Shown one piece after another: positions 25,138-33,172 of a stretch of 41,262 bases of DNA (position 1 is the first letter of the stretch; each line of letters begins with the position of its first letter). Position numbers and translations under genes: made by a program. The notes beneath the pieces are model-generated. The model was not told the origin of the DNA. It did not search any database and worked only from the letters and a program-made list of their open reading frames with translations. This stretch comes from Aestuariivirgaceae bacterium (GTDB lineage: Bacteria; Pseudomonadota; Alphaproteobacteria; Rhizobiales; Aestuariivirgaceae): the NCBI GenBank assembly GCA_028282065.1, contig JANQIR010000270.1, forward strand, positions 1 to 41,262, written 5' to 3'.

Positions 25138-27048
25138 TCAAACAAAAATAAAGTCATCTTCGGACAGGCTGGCCACTGAAACATTTTCCAACGTAATCGA
25201 GTTCGCCCCGTCGGTGATCACGGCGAAGCCGGACTGATCTGAACCAAGGTGATTTGCCTGAAGGTCTGCAAAACTCACAATCCCTTCGACTTGCGTCAAA
25301 TTGACTATATCAGTGGCAGCGCCAGTATCGAAATCCAAGATCGTATCCACACCAAACTCGTTCAAGAACACAAAAGTGTCACTTCCCAGGCCGCCTCGGA
25401 ATATGTCGTTGCCAAAGTCATCTCTGAACGTATCGTTTCCAGGACCTCCAATGAGCGTGTCATCCCCCCACGCACCATTCAAAACGTTGTCGCCCGAGTT
25501 TCCTGCAATCCAGTTATTAATACCACTTCCAGTGCCATCAATATCCCCCGAGCCTGTTAGCGTTAAGCGTTCCAGAAAGTGAGAATGGTCCCTGAGATCG
25601 ATGGCGATGCTGCTAAAGACATGGTCTATGCCGTCACCGATGACTTCGAAGACCAGATCACCGGCATTGTCCACATAATAGACATCGTTACCGGCACCTC
25701 CATGCATCGCATCAGCGCCATTATCATCCCGGAAAGTATCGTTGCCATTGCGCCCGACTAAGGTATCATCACCCCAAGCCCCGTTCAGAATATTGTCGCC
25801 TGAGTTTCCTGCAATCCAGTTGTTAATTCCGTTGCCGGTGCCGCCAATATTGTCAGTACCTGTTAACGTCAGGCGCTCCAAAAAATGCGTATGGTGCCTT
25901 AGCTCAATGGTGACGCTGCTGAAAACGTGATCAACCCCCTCGCCAATGACTTCAACAGCGACATCGTTGGCGTCGTCTACAAAATACGTGTCGTCACCCA
26001 TCCCGCCATACATTTGATCCGCGCCGGCACCGCCATCCAGCACATTGTCCAGCACGTTTCCCGTGATCACGTCATTACCGGCGCCGCCGACGGCATTTTC
26101 GATCCACGCGTCATAGGCGATGGCGATATTGTTGGTCATCGCATCCGCGTCGGAATAGCTGCCCGGCGCAAGGTTGATGATCGAGGCGTGGGAAAAGCCA
26201 GACAGATCCAGCGTGTCGGTTCCACCGGCATCCCAGATCGTCAGGACCGGATGGTCGTTCTGGGTAAAGTCGAAGACATCGTTGCCGGCATTGGAGTTGA
26301 ACCCGTAGGTCGTATCATCCGTCCGGGTCGTCATATCCGCGCCGTAGGCCGCCTGGATCGCCAGCACATCGTGTAGCATAGGCGTTTGCGGATAGTACCA
26401 GCGCCCGTCGCTGGCATACCAGTCGGCCCCGGTGTTCTCCGCATCGAAATACGACATGATCGTGTACATATGCGTGTCTTGCGCATGCGATGCGTCATTC
26501 GCATAGGACGGGTTGCCGCCGTTATAGTTACCGGCATGGTTCATGCCGAGCGCATGGCCGATCTCGTGCAGGAGAGCCATGTAACCGTATTCGCCGGAGT
26601 CGGGATCGTTCAAAGACCCATAGTTGGGGTTGAGCCAGATCGACCCTGCACCCGACCAGCCACCGGGGAAATAGGCATGCGCGTAACCGATGCTCGTCGT
26701 CGTGTTGGAAAACTCTATATCGGCGCCAAACGAACTGGTGATCTCCACAAAGGACGGCGCCATGAGGTCGTCCCACAGTTCCATGCCCTGGCGGGCAGCA
26801 TCCGTTTGTTTCGCGTTGAACGGCGAAAAACCATTGGCCTCAGAGTTCGAATAGGGAAAGAACGCGGTATTCTGCGGGAACGTGAAGGTAATCGTGCTAC
26901 CCGACCAGTGATAGCCTGAGTCGATTTGATCAATGACCTGAGCTGTGCTCCAGACCGTATGACCGGTGGAGATCGGAACCTCTCCGGGTTGGACGGCTTC
27001 GTTACGTTCCCACGTTTGCAACGCATTCTGGATGCAAAGCTGGCACAT
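25138..27048 (-). CDS. serralysin-like M10 metalloprotease with RTX repeats
   Basis: The zinc site LLHEIGHALGMNH (residues about 159-171) is the HExxHxxGxxH of metzincins. The downstream Met-turn is in YTIMSYFDAENTG near residue 198. Residues about 320-570 are RTX nonapeptides (GGAGNDVITG, GGAGADQMYGGMGDD, GGLGSDTFVF) that bind calcium outside the cell. They include a 102-residue duplication described separately. The C-terminus DDFIFV resembles a type I secretion signal. No inner-membrane ABC or MFP gene of that system is adjacent, so the exporter must be elsewhere. The ATG at 27048 is chosen with AGAGGTCAAGGG upstream; a TTG at 27078 is in frame. No long N-terminal propeptide is seen. Confidence 0.9.
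   Translation of the reverse strand: MCQLCIQNALQTWERNEAVQPGEVPISTGHTVWSTAQVIDQIDSGYHWSGSTITFTFPQNTAFFPYSNSEANGFSPFNAKQTDAARQGMELWDDLMAPSFVEITSSFGADIEFSNTTTSIGYAHAYFPGGWSGAGSIWLNPNYGSLNDPDSGEYGYMALLHEIGHALGMNHAGNYNGGNPSYANDASHAQDTHMYTIMSYFDAENTGADWYASDGRWYYPQTPMLHDVLAIQAAYGADMTTRTDDTTYGFNSNAGNDVFDFTQNDHPVLTIWDAGGTDTLDLSGFSHASIINLAPGSYSDADAMTNNIAIAYDAWIENAVGGAGNDVITGNVLDNVLDGGAGADQMYGGMGDDTYFVDDANDVAVEVIGEGVDHVFSSVTIELRHHTHFLERLTLTGTDNIGGTGNGINNWIAGNSGDNILNGAWGDDTLVGRNGNDTFRDDNGADAMHGGAGNDVYYVDNAGDLVFEVIGDGIDHVFSSIAIDLRDHSHFLERLTLTGSGDIDGTGSGINNWIAGNSGDNVLNGAWGDDTLIGGPGNDTFRDDFGNDIFRGGLGSDTFVFLNEFGVDTILDFDTGAATDIVNLTQVEGIVSFADLQANHLGSDQSGFAVITDGANSITLENVSVASLSEDDFIFV
25387..25998 (-). repeat. 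two direct copies of a 306-bp unit in the RTX protease gene
   Basis: Units 25693-25998 and 25387-25692 each encode about 102 residues. They share HFLERLTLTG, GINNWIAGNSGDN, LNGAWGDDTL and GNDTFRDD in the same order and spacing. This is a clear internal duplication that could expand or contract by recombination. Confidence 0.85.
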
Positions 27049-27304
27049 CGCCCTTGACCTCTCAGTATACGCGCTCAACCTGCGCGTCTGTTTCGGCCTC
27101 GCCCATTTAGCTTCAGGTCTGTTAGTCTAAGCTTTATCAAATTGTTAAAATTTTCCTTAGCCGGCCCGTAGCGGGGCATTGACCGACTTATGGTAAATTC
27201 ACGCGAACCAGGTTGCAGTCCTGGCAGGTCAAAAGGGCAGCAAGTTGATCTTCATGCGGCAAACCCATGCCGACGGTAGGGCGTGATACAGCCATCCGGC
27301 GCGT

Positions 27305-30300
27305 TCAGCCATTGCCGGCCTTGCCGGCAACCCCTTCCAGAAGACCGACCTGCAACCCTGTCATTCGTGCCGCCTCCCGCTGGTGCCAAACATGTTGGCG
27401 GGCTGAAACCGCACGCTCCGCAAGCGGTGCAAATCCATCACAGGCCGCCGCCAGCGCAGCATGCCAGTCATCCACCATGCCGGGCACCAGTTGCACCAAC
27501 CGCGCAAGCTCACTGTCAAAGTGATAGGGCGGCAGGTCAGAGGCAATCGCCGCAACACCAAGCGCACTGTAGTCAAGCAGCTTGATGTCAGACTTACACC
27601 GGTTGAACGGCGTATCGACCAATGGCGCCAGGCCCAGATCAAACGGGCCTTGTTGACGCAACCAGCGGACAAACCGCGGATAGGCCGTGGCCGACTGGGG
27701 AACCGGAACCATCTCGATCCAGGGCCGGTCGACAGGTCTTGTCACGGCGCCAACGATACTGACCCTAAACTGACCGGAATGTGTCTTGGCCAGCCGGTCA
27801 AGCGCCGACAGGATCATTGCAAAATCCGCATCATGCGTCGCGGTTCCCATATAGACGAACTTCAATGGCCGTTTGCGGCCCGGATATGGCGCTTCATGCC
27901 GGAAATCACGCCAGATGCGCTGATCCAGCATATTGGGCACCACATTCACATCACCGCAGGTATCATCATGATGGTTTTGCAGGGTCGCGGTCGAAACCCA
28001 CAACTGATCGGCCCGGCGGATCAGTTGGTCCAGTATTCCGGCCTTTTGCCGGAACAACTCATGCTCAGGATGTGACACGTCGATAAGATCGAACCCATCA
28101 TCCGTATCGACCACCAGCCTGCATCCACTTTCATCAAGCTTACGCAGAAGCGTATCCAAAGCCGCCTGATCATCCAGTGCCGCACGCTGAACGATGCAAA
28201 CGTCCGCCTGCCAGTCGTGCAAGGTCTCATGGGCGGGATGAATATGCAACTGAACCTGGCCGGCCGCCCGTTCAGCGGTTAAAGGACAGATCAGCCGGAT
28301 GAAGGCAGAGCTTTGCGGCCCGCCAGCCCCCCACCGGCACACGCAAGCAACACGTAGCGGCGCCCTCCGGCCCACTGCAAAGCAGGAAAGCAGCTGTTCC
28401 GCATCCTCGTCCGGCTGCTGCCCGTCGATCAGTGCTCCGATATCGCTCAGGATCCGGTCGGCGCGGGTTGCAAACCCATGCGCATCGCACGTTCGCCGCG
28501 CCAGTTCGTCACGTTCCGCTTGCCCTTCGCCAGTGTTGCCAGTGTTGCCAGAGTCGCCAGGGTCGCCAGTGTCAAGTGCATGACGCACGTCATTCGGACC
28601 TTCCACCAATGCAACCGAAGTACCGAACAATAGGCCGATTGAAGGGATTCTATCGCTGATCAGCCGTCCGCCGCAGGCCACGACATCGAATACCCGGTTC
28701 GATACAAACCCGAACGCCCGCATAGACGGCCAATGATCGTTGAGCACGGCGCGCGCCTGACCGTAGACCTTTGCCAGATCCTCGTTTCTCACCCGGCCCG
28801 CCATAATAGCGGACGGCGGCAGCACCTCCTGCCAGCCTTCGCCGAACACCGCAAGATTTGCCCCCATCTCATGTGCCCATGACACAACCTCCCGCACGGC
28901 ACCACGTGTATTGCCGACAAACACAACCCGGCCGGCAGCCGGTCCAGGCGGCTCTATCCGAGACACCGGCCGCAAAGCCGTCGCTTGCAGCAGCGCATTG
29001 ACCGGCACAGTCAAAAACAGCTTCAGGAAAGCAGCAAAGCTGAAGGACGCCACATAGACCAGATCGTATCGCTCCATCTCGTCATAGGACACCTGATCTG
29101 GATGGGAGATGTTCCAGAGAATATTGATATGGCCTGCCTGTGGTTCGTAACGCTCAAGACCACGCAGAACGATCACAATGTCATCACGGCGCGGATCGCG
29201 GTCGTACCACTGCCCGGCGAAATCGATGCCACAACTGTGGCCCTGCGCCTCAAAAGCCTGCTTGAGCGCCTTGGCAAAGTGATAGTCGCCCCATTGCTGC
29301 CGTTGGTCTTCGGGCGCGGCAATTTTCAATGCCACACGGTATTTGGCCTGCACCAGAACATCCCGCCACCCCACAGCTTCCGGCATTGAAGATGAATGCT
29401 TGGCCCGGACAAGGGCCCGATAGGCGACATGTTCGGTGACCGACACGCGGTTCCTGTCACCGCGGTCGTCCCGGTAACAGCAGGTAACCGTCGGCAGGTA
29501 AAGCGCGCCGCAATCCTTCGTCAGCCGGAGGATAAAATCCCAGTCGACCATACGTTTGAGGCGCTCATCGAAACCACCGTGCCGCCCGTAAAACACAGCA
29601 CGGTGGCAAAATACATTGAGGTCGACATCATTGGCTGCAAGGTTATCGTGCCAATCATACGGCTTGCCACGAAATCCGAGCAGGTCACCGTGCACATCCT
29701 CCAGGCGCATTGCGCCAAACGCACATTGCACATCTGGATCCGTGAATGTAACTGCCATGCACCGCAAATGATGCGGCAACCAGACATTGTCCGAATCCAG
29801 ATAGGCAATAAGGTCGCCAGTCGCACGTTCCAGCCCCCTATTACGGGCGGAACTGACGCCGCCGTGACCAGCTGCGATCAGGGTAATCCGGTCATCCTTT
29901 GTGAAAGCGCTGACTTTGCTTCGCGTTTCGTCGGTGCTTCCGTCATCGACGACGATGAGTTGCCAGTTGGAATGGGACTGCCCGATAACCGAGCGGATGG
30001 CTCGGCCGACCAGTTCCTCACGATTGTACACGGGCATAACGATAGAAATCGCGATTGCATCGACCGCATCCGGCGCCGCCTCGTATCGGGCGCTGATCTG
30101 CGCAAGAAAGCCGCGCTCGGTGCTGCGGTCGAACTGCGTTGCCCACCGTTCGGCAACGACCCGGCCCGGTTGCCGGGGGCTAGGCGCGCGCCCCTCCGAT
30201 GCGCCATGTTTGATGTAATGCACCAGCGGATTGAGGCCGGCTTCACGGACATCCGGATTTTGAGCCAGGTACCAGCACGTGTCGAATTCACCGCAGGGGT

Positions 30301-30616
30301 CCCGGCCTTCCGCCGCACCATACCTGAGATAATGGACCAGCGGATTGACCCCCGCGCTGCGCACATCACCGTTGCGCGACAGATACCAGTCGGTATCAAA
30401 AAACGGATTGGGATTGCACCCCTGGCGCCAGCCGTCTTTTAAGTAGTGCCGTAGCGGATCAACGCCTGACCTGATGCCGTTTTGATAGGTGTTTTTGTAC
30501 CACACCGCATCGAATACGCCGGATTGCCCCACCAGGCGCATATCGCGCCTGTCACGCAACCAGTTTGTCAAAGGACTCAACAGCGTGAATTGTGTCTTAT
30601 GCGTTTTACGCGTCAT
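27305..30616 (-). CDS. triple glycosyltransferase with N-terminal FD/HY/EGR repeats (1103 aa)
   Basis: Residues 35-147 hold three copies of a roughly 37-residue repeat, FDTDWYLSRNGDVRSAGVNP then LVHYLRYGAAEGRDP. Residues about 188-400 are a GT2 domain: SIVMPVYNREELVGRAI, IVVDDGSTDETRSKV and the DxD in AYLDSDNVW, with MVDWDFILRL. Residues about 445-690 are a GT-B-like domain of the CgeB/DUF3880 kind (VVFVGNTRGAVREVV, GRVRNEDLAKVYGQARAVLN, SNRVFDVVACGG). Residues about 753-1090 are a third, GT4-like domain (VVDTDDGFDLID, FVYMGTATHDADF, DIKLLDYSALGVAAIASD). A glycine-rich linker at about 682-698 comes from a 9-bp tandem repeat. It follows the ABC exporter by 15 bases, so they are probably one operon. 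Confidence 0.88.
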   Translation of the reverse strand: MTRKTHKTQFTLLSPLTNWLRDRRDMRLVGQSGVFDAVWYKNTYQNGIRSGVDPLRHYLKDGWRQGCNPNPFFDTDWYLSRNGDVRSAGVNPLVHYLRYGAAEGRDPCGEFDTCWYLAQNPDVREAGLNPLVHYIKHGASEGRAPSPRQPGRVVAERWATQFDRSTERGFLAQISARYEAAPDAVDAIAISIVMPVYNREELVGRAIRSVIGQSHSNWQLIVVDDGSTDETRSKVSAFTKDDRITLIAAGHGGVSSARNRGLERATGDLIAYLDSDNVWLPHHLRCMAVTFTDPDVQCAFGAMRLEDVHGDLLGFRGKPYDWHDNLAANDVDLNVFCHRAVFYGRHGGFDERLKRMVDWDFILRLTKDCGALYLPTVTCCYRDDRGDRNRVSVTEHVAYRALVRAKHSSSMPEAVGWRDVLVQAKYRVALKIAAPEDQRQQWGDYHFAKALKQAFEAQGHSCGIDFAGQWYDRDPRRDDIVIVLRGLERYEPQAGHINILWNISHPDQVSYDEMERYDLVYVASFSFAAFLKLFLTVPVNALLQATALRPVSRIEPPGPAAGRVVFVGNTRGAVREVVSWAHEMGANLAVFGEGWQEVLPPSAIMAGRVRNEDLAKVYGQARAVLNDHWPSMRAFGFVSNRVFDVVACGGRLISDRIPSIGLLFGTSVALVEGPNDVRHALDTGDPGDSGNTGNTGEGQAERDELARRTCDAHGFATRADRILSDIGALIDGQQPDEDAEQLLSCFAVGRRAPLRVACVCRWGAGGPQSSAFIRLICPLTAERAAGQVQLHIHPAHETLHDWQADVCIVQRAALDDQAALDTLLRKLDESGCRLVVDTDDGFDLIDVSHPEHELFRQKAGILDQLIRRADQLWVSTATLQNHHDDTCGDVNVVPNMLDQRIWRDFRHEAPYPGRKRPLKFVYMGTATHDADFAMILSALDRLAKTHSGQFRVSIVGAVTRPVDRPWIEMVPVPQSATAYPRFVRWLRQQGPFDLGLAPLVDTPFNRCKSDIKLLDYSALGVAAIASDLPPYHFDSELARLVQLVPGMVDDWHAALAAACDGFAPLAERAVSARQHVWHQREAARMTGLQVGLLEGVAGKAGNG
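28529..28573 (-). repeat. 9-bp tandem repeat, five copies, inside the triple glycosyltransferase gene
   Basis: Five units of GCCAGTGTT, GCCAGTGTT, GCCAGAGTC, GCCAGGGTC and GCCAGTGTC encode an in-frame DTG-DPG-DSG-NTG-NTG linker between two glycosyltransferase modules. The unit is a multiple of three, so copy changes would alter linker length, not frame. Confidence 0.85.
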
Positions 30617-30631
30617 TTGCCCGCGACATGG

Positions 30632-32323
30632 TCAGGCATCCGTGAGAGCCGGTTGCCCGGGTTCCGCGCCAGCGTCACCACCTTCGCGCACCTCTTCGCC
30701 ATCCACGAACTTTCGGATGGACTCGATCCGGCCCTTGTCGAACCTGACAAGCCTGTCACACATGTTCACACGGCTCAGGTCATGCGTCGCAACCAGGACG
30801 GTCTTGCCGGCCGCTTTGAGCTTGGGCAGCAGAACCTCGAAGAAATATTTGCGCTTTTGCGGGTCCTGATCGGCGACGAATTCATCGAGAATGAGAATCT
30901 GCCGGTCCTCCAGCATCGCCACGGCGAGCGCCAGGCGGCGCCTTTGGCCGGCGGACAGGTCCACGCGTTTGAATTCACCGCCAGCTATCTCCGTTAGGCC
31001 CGCGAGGCCAACTTCGGAAATCACGTCATCTGATAATTTCTCAGGCGCCTCGTAGAGGCCATAGAGCTTCCGGAACAGGTAGTAGTCGATAAAGACGGCC
31101 GAGAACCGGGACCGGTAAGTTTCCATTTGCTCGCGCGGAACGGGTTCACCATCGACCAGAAGCTCCCCCTTTATGGGGTCCATAAGCCCCGCCAGCACAT
31201 GGAAGAATGTCGTCTTGCCCGAGCCGTTGCCGCCGACGACGAATACAACCTCCCCCCTGTTCAAGGTGAAATCCAACGGACCAAGCTGGAAGCCGCTCTG
31301 TTCGCGTCCGCGATGCACCGCAACCGCGTTGCGCATCTCGACGGTCTCAAACGGCCCCGCCGGAGCATCCGTGGTCAAAGAGTCCGGAAGATACTTGGCC
31401 AGCGCCTGGTTCAGCTCATCGACCCTGCCAAAGCATACACCTGCGGCGATGAACTGGGGATACTTGCTGACCAGGCCTTCAAACGGCATCAGCGAGAACA
31501 ACACAATCGTCAGCAGTTGGAAGACGGTTGTCGCATCTTGCGCCGCCAGGAAAGGCACCAGAAACAAGATCCCGCCAAACAGCCCGAATTTGAGCGCCTG
31601 CACCGCCATATCGCCAAGGCCGTATTTCTTTTGTACGAGGATCTGGGCATCGCGATGATCGTCCACGATCTGGGCAATATGCTCGTATAGATCATCCCGC
31701 CTGTTCTCATTGAGCCGCAGCTCGCGAAAGCCGTTGATCGTATCGTAAACCCGATCGAAATAGGCAATCTCAAGCGTACGGATATTTTCCACTTCCTTCA
31801 TGAGCGCCCGGCGCTGAATGTCATAGGCCGCGATTCCGCCAATCATCACGCATATGACCAGCAATCCGGCCGCGATTGACAGCATGAACACCTGCGGAAT
31901 TGCGATCGACAGGAAGATGACAGCCGGCAGCATTTCAAGCAGCCTGGCGCTGAACCTAGAGACCGTTGTCACGTCCTGGGTCATGATCTGATAGAGCGCG
32001 CCATGCCCGCGCTCACTCAGGAAACCGGGTTTGACCTTGAAGAGATTCTGGGTGAGGTCGAGCCTGATCACCTTGACCAGCTGAGTAACAAACGACTCCG
32101 ACGCGACCCGGTAAACATATCCCGACAGCAGAAAGCCAAGCAGAACCAGCACGAATACTGGCAGCCAGACACTGAGCCAGGCGTCGGTGTTGACCGCGGC
32201 AGCCGCCTGGTTGATGACCAGCATCACCAGGTCCCGGGACACACCTGCCGCGATTGCAAGAAAAACCAGCATGTACTTCCCGCGCGGGGCATAGGCCCAG
32301 AGATATTTCAGCAGTTTAAACAA
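30632..32323 (-). CDS. ABC exporter, cyclic-peptide/PvdE-SyrD type, fused TMD and ATPase
   Basis: The 563-residue half-transporter has a membrane domain (about 1-300, six helices) and an ATPase. Walker A is GGNGSGKTT (364-372), the signature is LSAGQRRRLALA (about 456-467), and Walker B is ILILDEFVADQDP (about 477-489) with the catalytic glutamate. H-loop ATHDLS follows. The LSAGQRRRLAL and DEFVADQDP wording is typical of the cyclic-peptide export family, which carries siderophore precursors and lipopeptides. In this locus the substrate is more likely a glycolipid or glycan intermediate, but that is inference. The start is a TTG at 32323 with GGAG about 13 bases upstream. The gene is 15 bases ahead of the triple glycosyltransferase. 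Confidence 0.88.
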   Translation of the reverse strand: MFKLLKYLWAYAPRGKYMLVFLAIAAGVSRDLVMLVINQAAAAVNTDAWLSVWLPVFVLVLLGFLLSGYVYRVASESFVTQLVKVIRLDLTQNLFKVKPGFLSERGHGALYQIMTQDVTTVSRFSARLLEMLPAVIFLSIAIPQVFMLSIAAGLLVICVMIGGIAAYDIQRRALMKEVENIRTLEIAYFDRVYDTINGFRELRLNENRRDDLYEHIAQIVDDHRDAQILVQKKYGLGDMAVQALKFGLFGGILFLVPFLAAQDATTVFQLLTIVLFSLMPFEGLVSKYPQFIAAGVCFGRVDELNQALAKYLPDSLTTDAPAGPFETVEMRNAVAVHRGREQSGFQLGPLDFTLNRGEVVFVVGGNGSGKTTFFHVLAGLMDPIKGELLVDGEPVPREQMETYRSRFSAVFIDYYLFRKLYGLYEAPEKLSDDVISEVGLAGLTEIAGGEFKRVDLSAGQRRRLALAVAMLEDRQILILDEFVADQDPQKRKYFFEVLLPKLKAAGKTVLVATHDLSRVNMCDRLVRFDKGRIESIRKFVDGEEVREGGDAGAEPGQPALTDA

Positions 32324-32482
32324 AGCGCCACGCTGTCTCCTTGATGCCGTTTACAAAACTGCAAACTGCGGATTGCCAACCGGCCGTCGAGGACCTTCTG
32401 GCGGCCCGAACTTCGCAGAACAGCCGGGAAATTCATAAGACAAGCACTAACAACATTCGACTCCGGCGGCAAGCGAGCGTAT

Positions 32483-33172
32483 TCAGCTGACCGGCACCGG
32501 TCCGGATGTTGTTTTCAGCGCCACAGTCACATCCCGCCTGTACACGCACCTGTCCTCAAGCGCCAGAAGGCGCGATAACAAGTCCCGGTCCTTACCGCTT
32601 GCGGTCCCCTCGCCCATTTTCAGGTTTTCACCCAGTGCCTGCCGGTCAAAGAGCGCCGCAGCCAGCGGCCAGTCCGCGCATTTGCCGGTATCGGCACCGC
32701 CGCGCATACGTTGCATCGCCAGTTCCACACAACCGCAGCGCTGCACGGATTGCAACGCAACACATCCCAAAGCCATGACCGGGCCGGACTGTGCCGCAAG
32801 CAAGGCAGTCAGCTGCATGTAACCGCGGGCAAGCACCCTGACGTCCGGATCGGCACAGATTACGAAGCGTTCTCGGGCTTTGGCAACGCCCGCATCGAAC
32901 AGCCGCGCATTCGATGATGCCGGATCACCCGGTTTGACGGCCACGATTTCCGGTTCGCAATCACGGCGGATATAACCAAGCGTAGCGGTCAGTTCCTGCA
33001 AGCGCTCAAGCGCCTTCGCACCGCGGCCTTCGTGCACCAGAACAACCTGCAAATGCTCTGTGTCCAGCGCCAACACAGAAGCGAGGCACGATTCCACATC
33101 CACCGGGACAGCACCGCGCGCCATCCGCACAACGGCCGTTAGGCCATATTTCACCGCCCCGTCCACTGTCAC
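32483..33172 (-). CDS. small GT2-like glycosyltransferase, possibly degenerate
   Basis: The 229-residue product has a GT-A-like layout: GLTAVVRMARGAVPVDVESC, then VVLVHEGRGAKALERLQEL, SSNARLFDAGVAKARERFVI and CADPDVRVLARGYMQL. The last segment stands where the DxD-bearing strand occurs (DPD). The tail keeps a W-P-L-A-A and GKDRDLLSRLLAL segment similar to GT2 C-termini. Several expected residues are weak, so activity is uncertain. The GTG start at 33172 overlaps the TGA of the upstream gene in a GTGA, which implies translational coupling. A TTG at 33175 also fits. Confidence 0.65.
   Translation of the reverse strand: MTVDGAVKYGLTAVVRMARGAVPVDVESCLASVLALDTEHLQVVLVHEGRGAKALERLQELTATLGYIRRDCEPEIVAVKPGDPASSNARLFDAGVAKARERFVICADPDVRVLARGYMQLTALLAAQSGPVMALGCVALQSVQRCGCVELAMQRMRGGADTGKCADWPLAAALFDRQALGENLKMGEGTASGKDRDLLSRLLALEDRCVYRRDVTVALKTTSGPVPVS

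Noticed and set aside
25138-27048. Type I secretion operon around the RTX protease
   Set aside because: None of the neighbouring genes is an inner-membrane ABC of the HlyB type, a membrane-fusion protein or TolC; the ABC exporter at 30632 is of the cyclic-peptide type and is separated by a large gene.
28529-28573. CRISPR-like array
   Set aside because: The units are only 9 bp, have no spacers, and encode an in-frame protein linker.
29396-30442. 348-codon plus-strand frame opposite the triple glycosyltransferase
   Set aside because: Antisense shadow of a long high-GC gene; no start signal and no domain.
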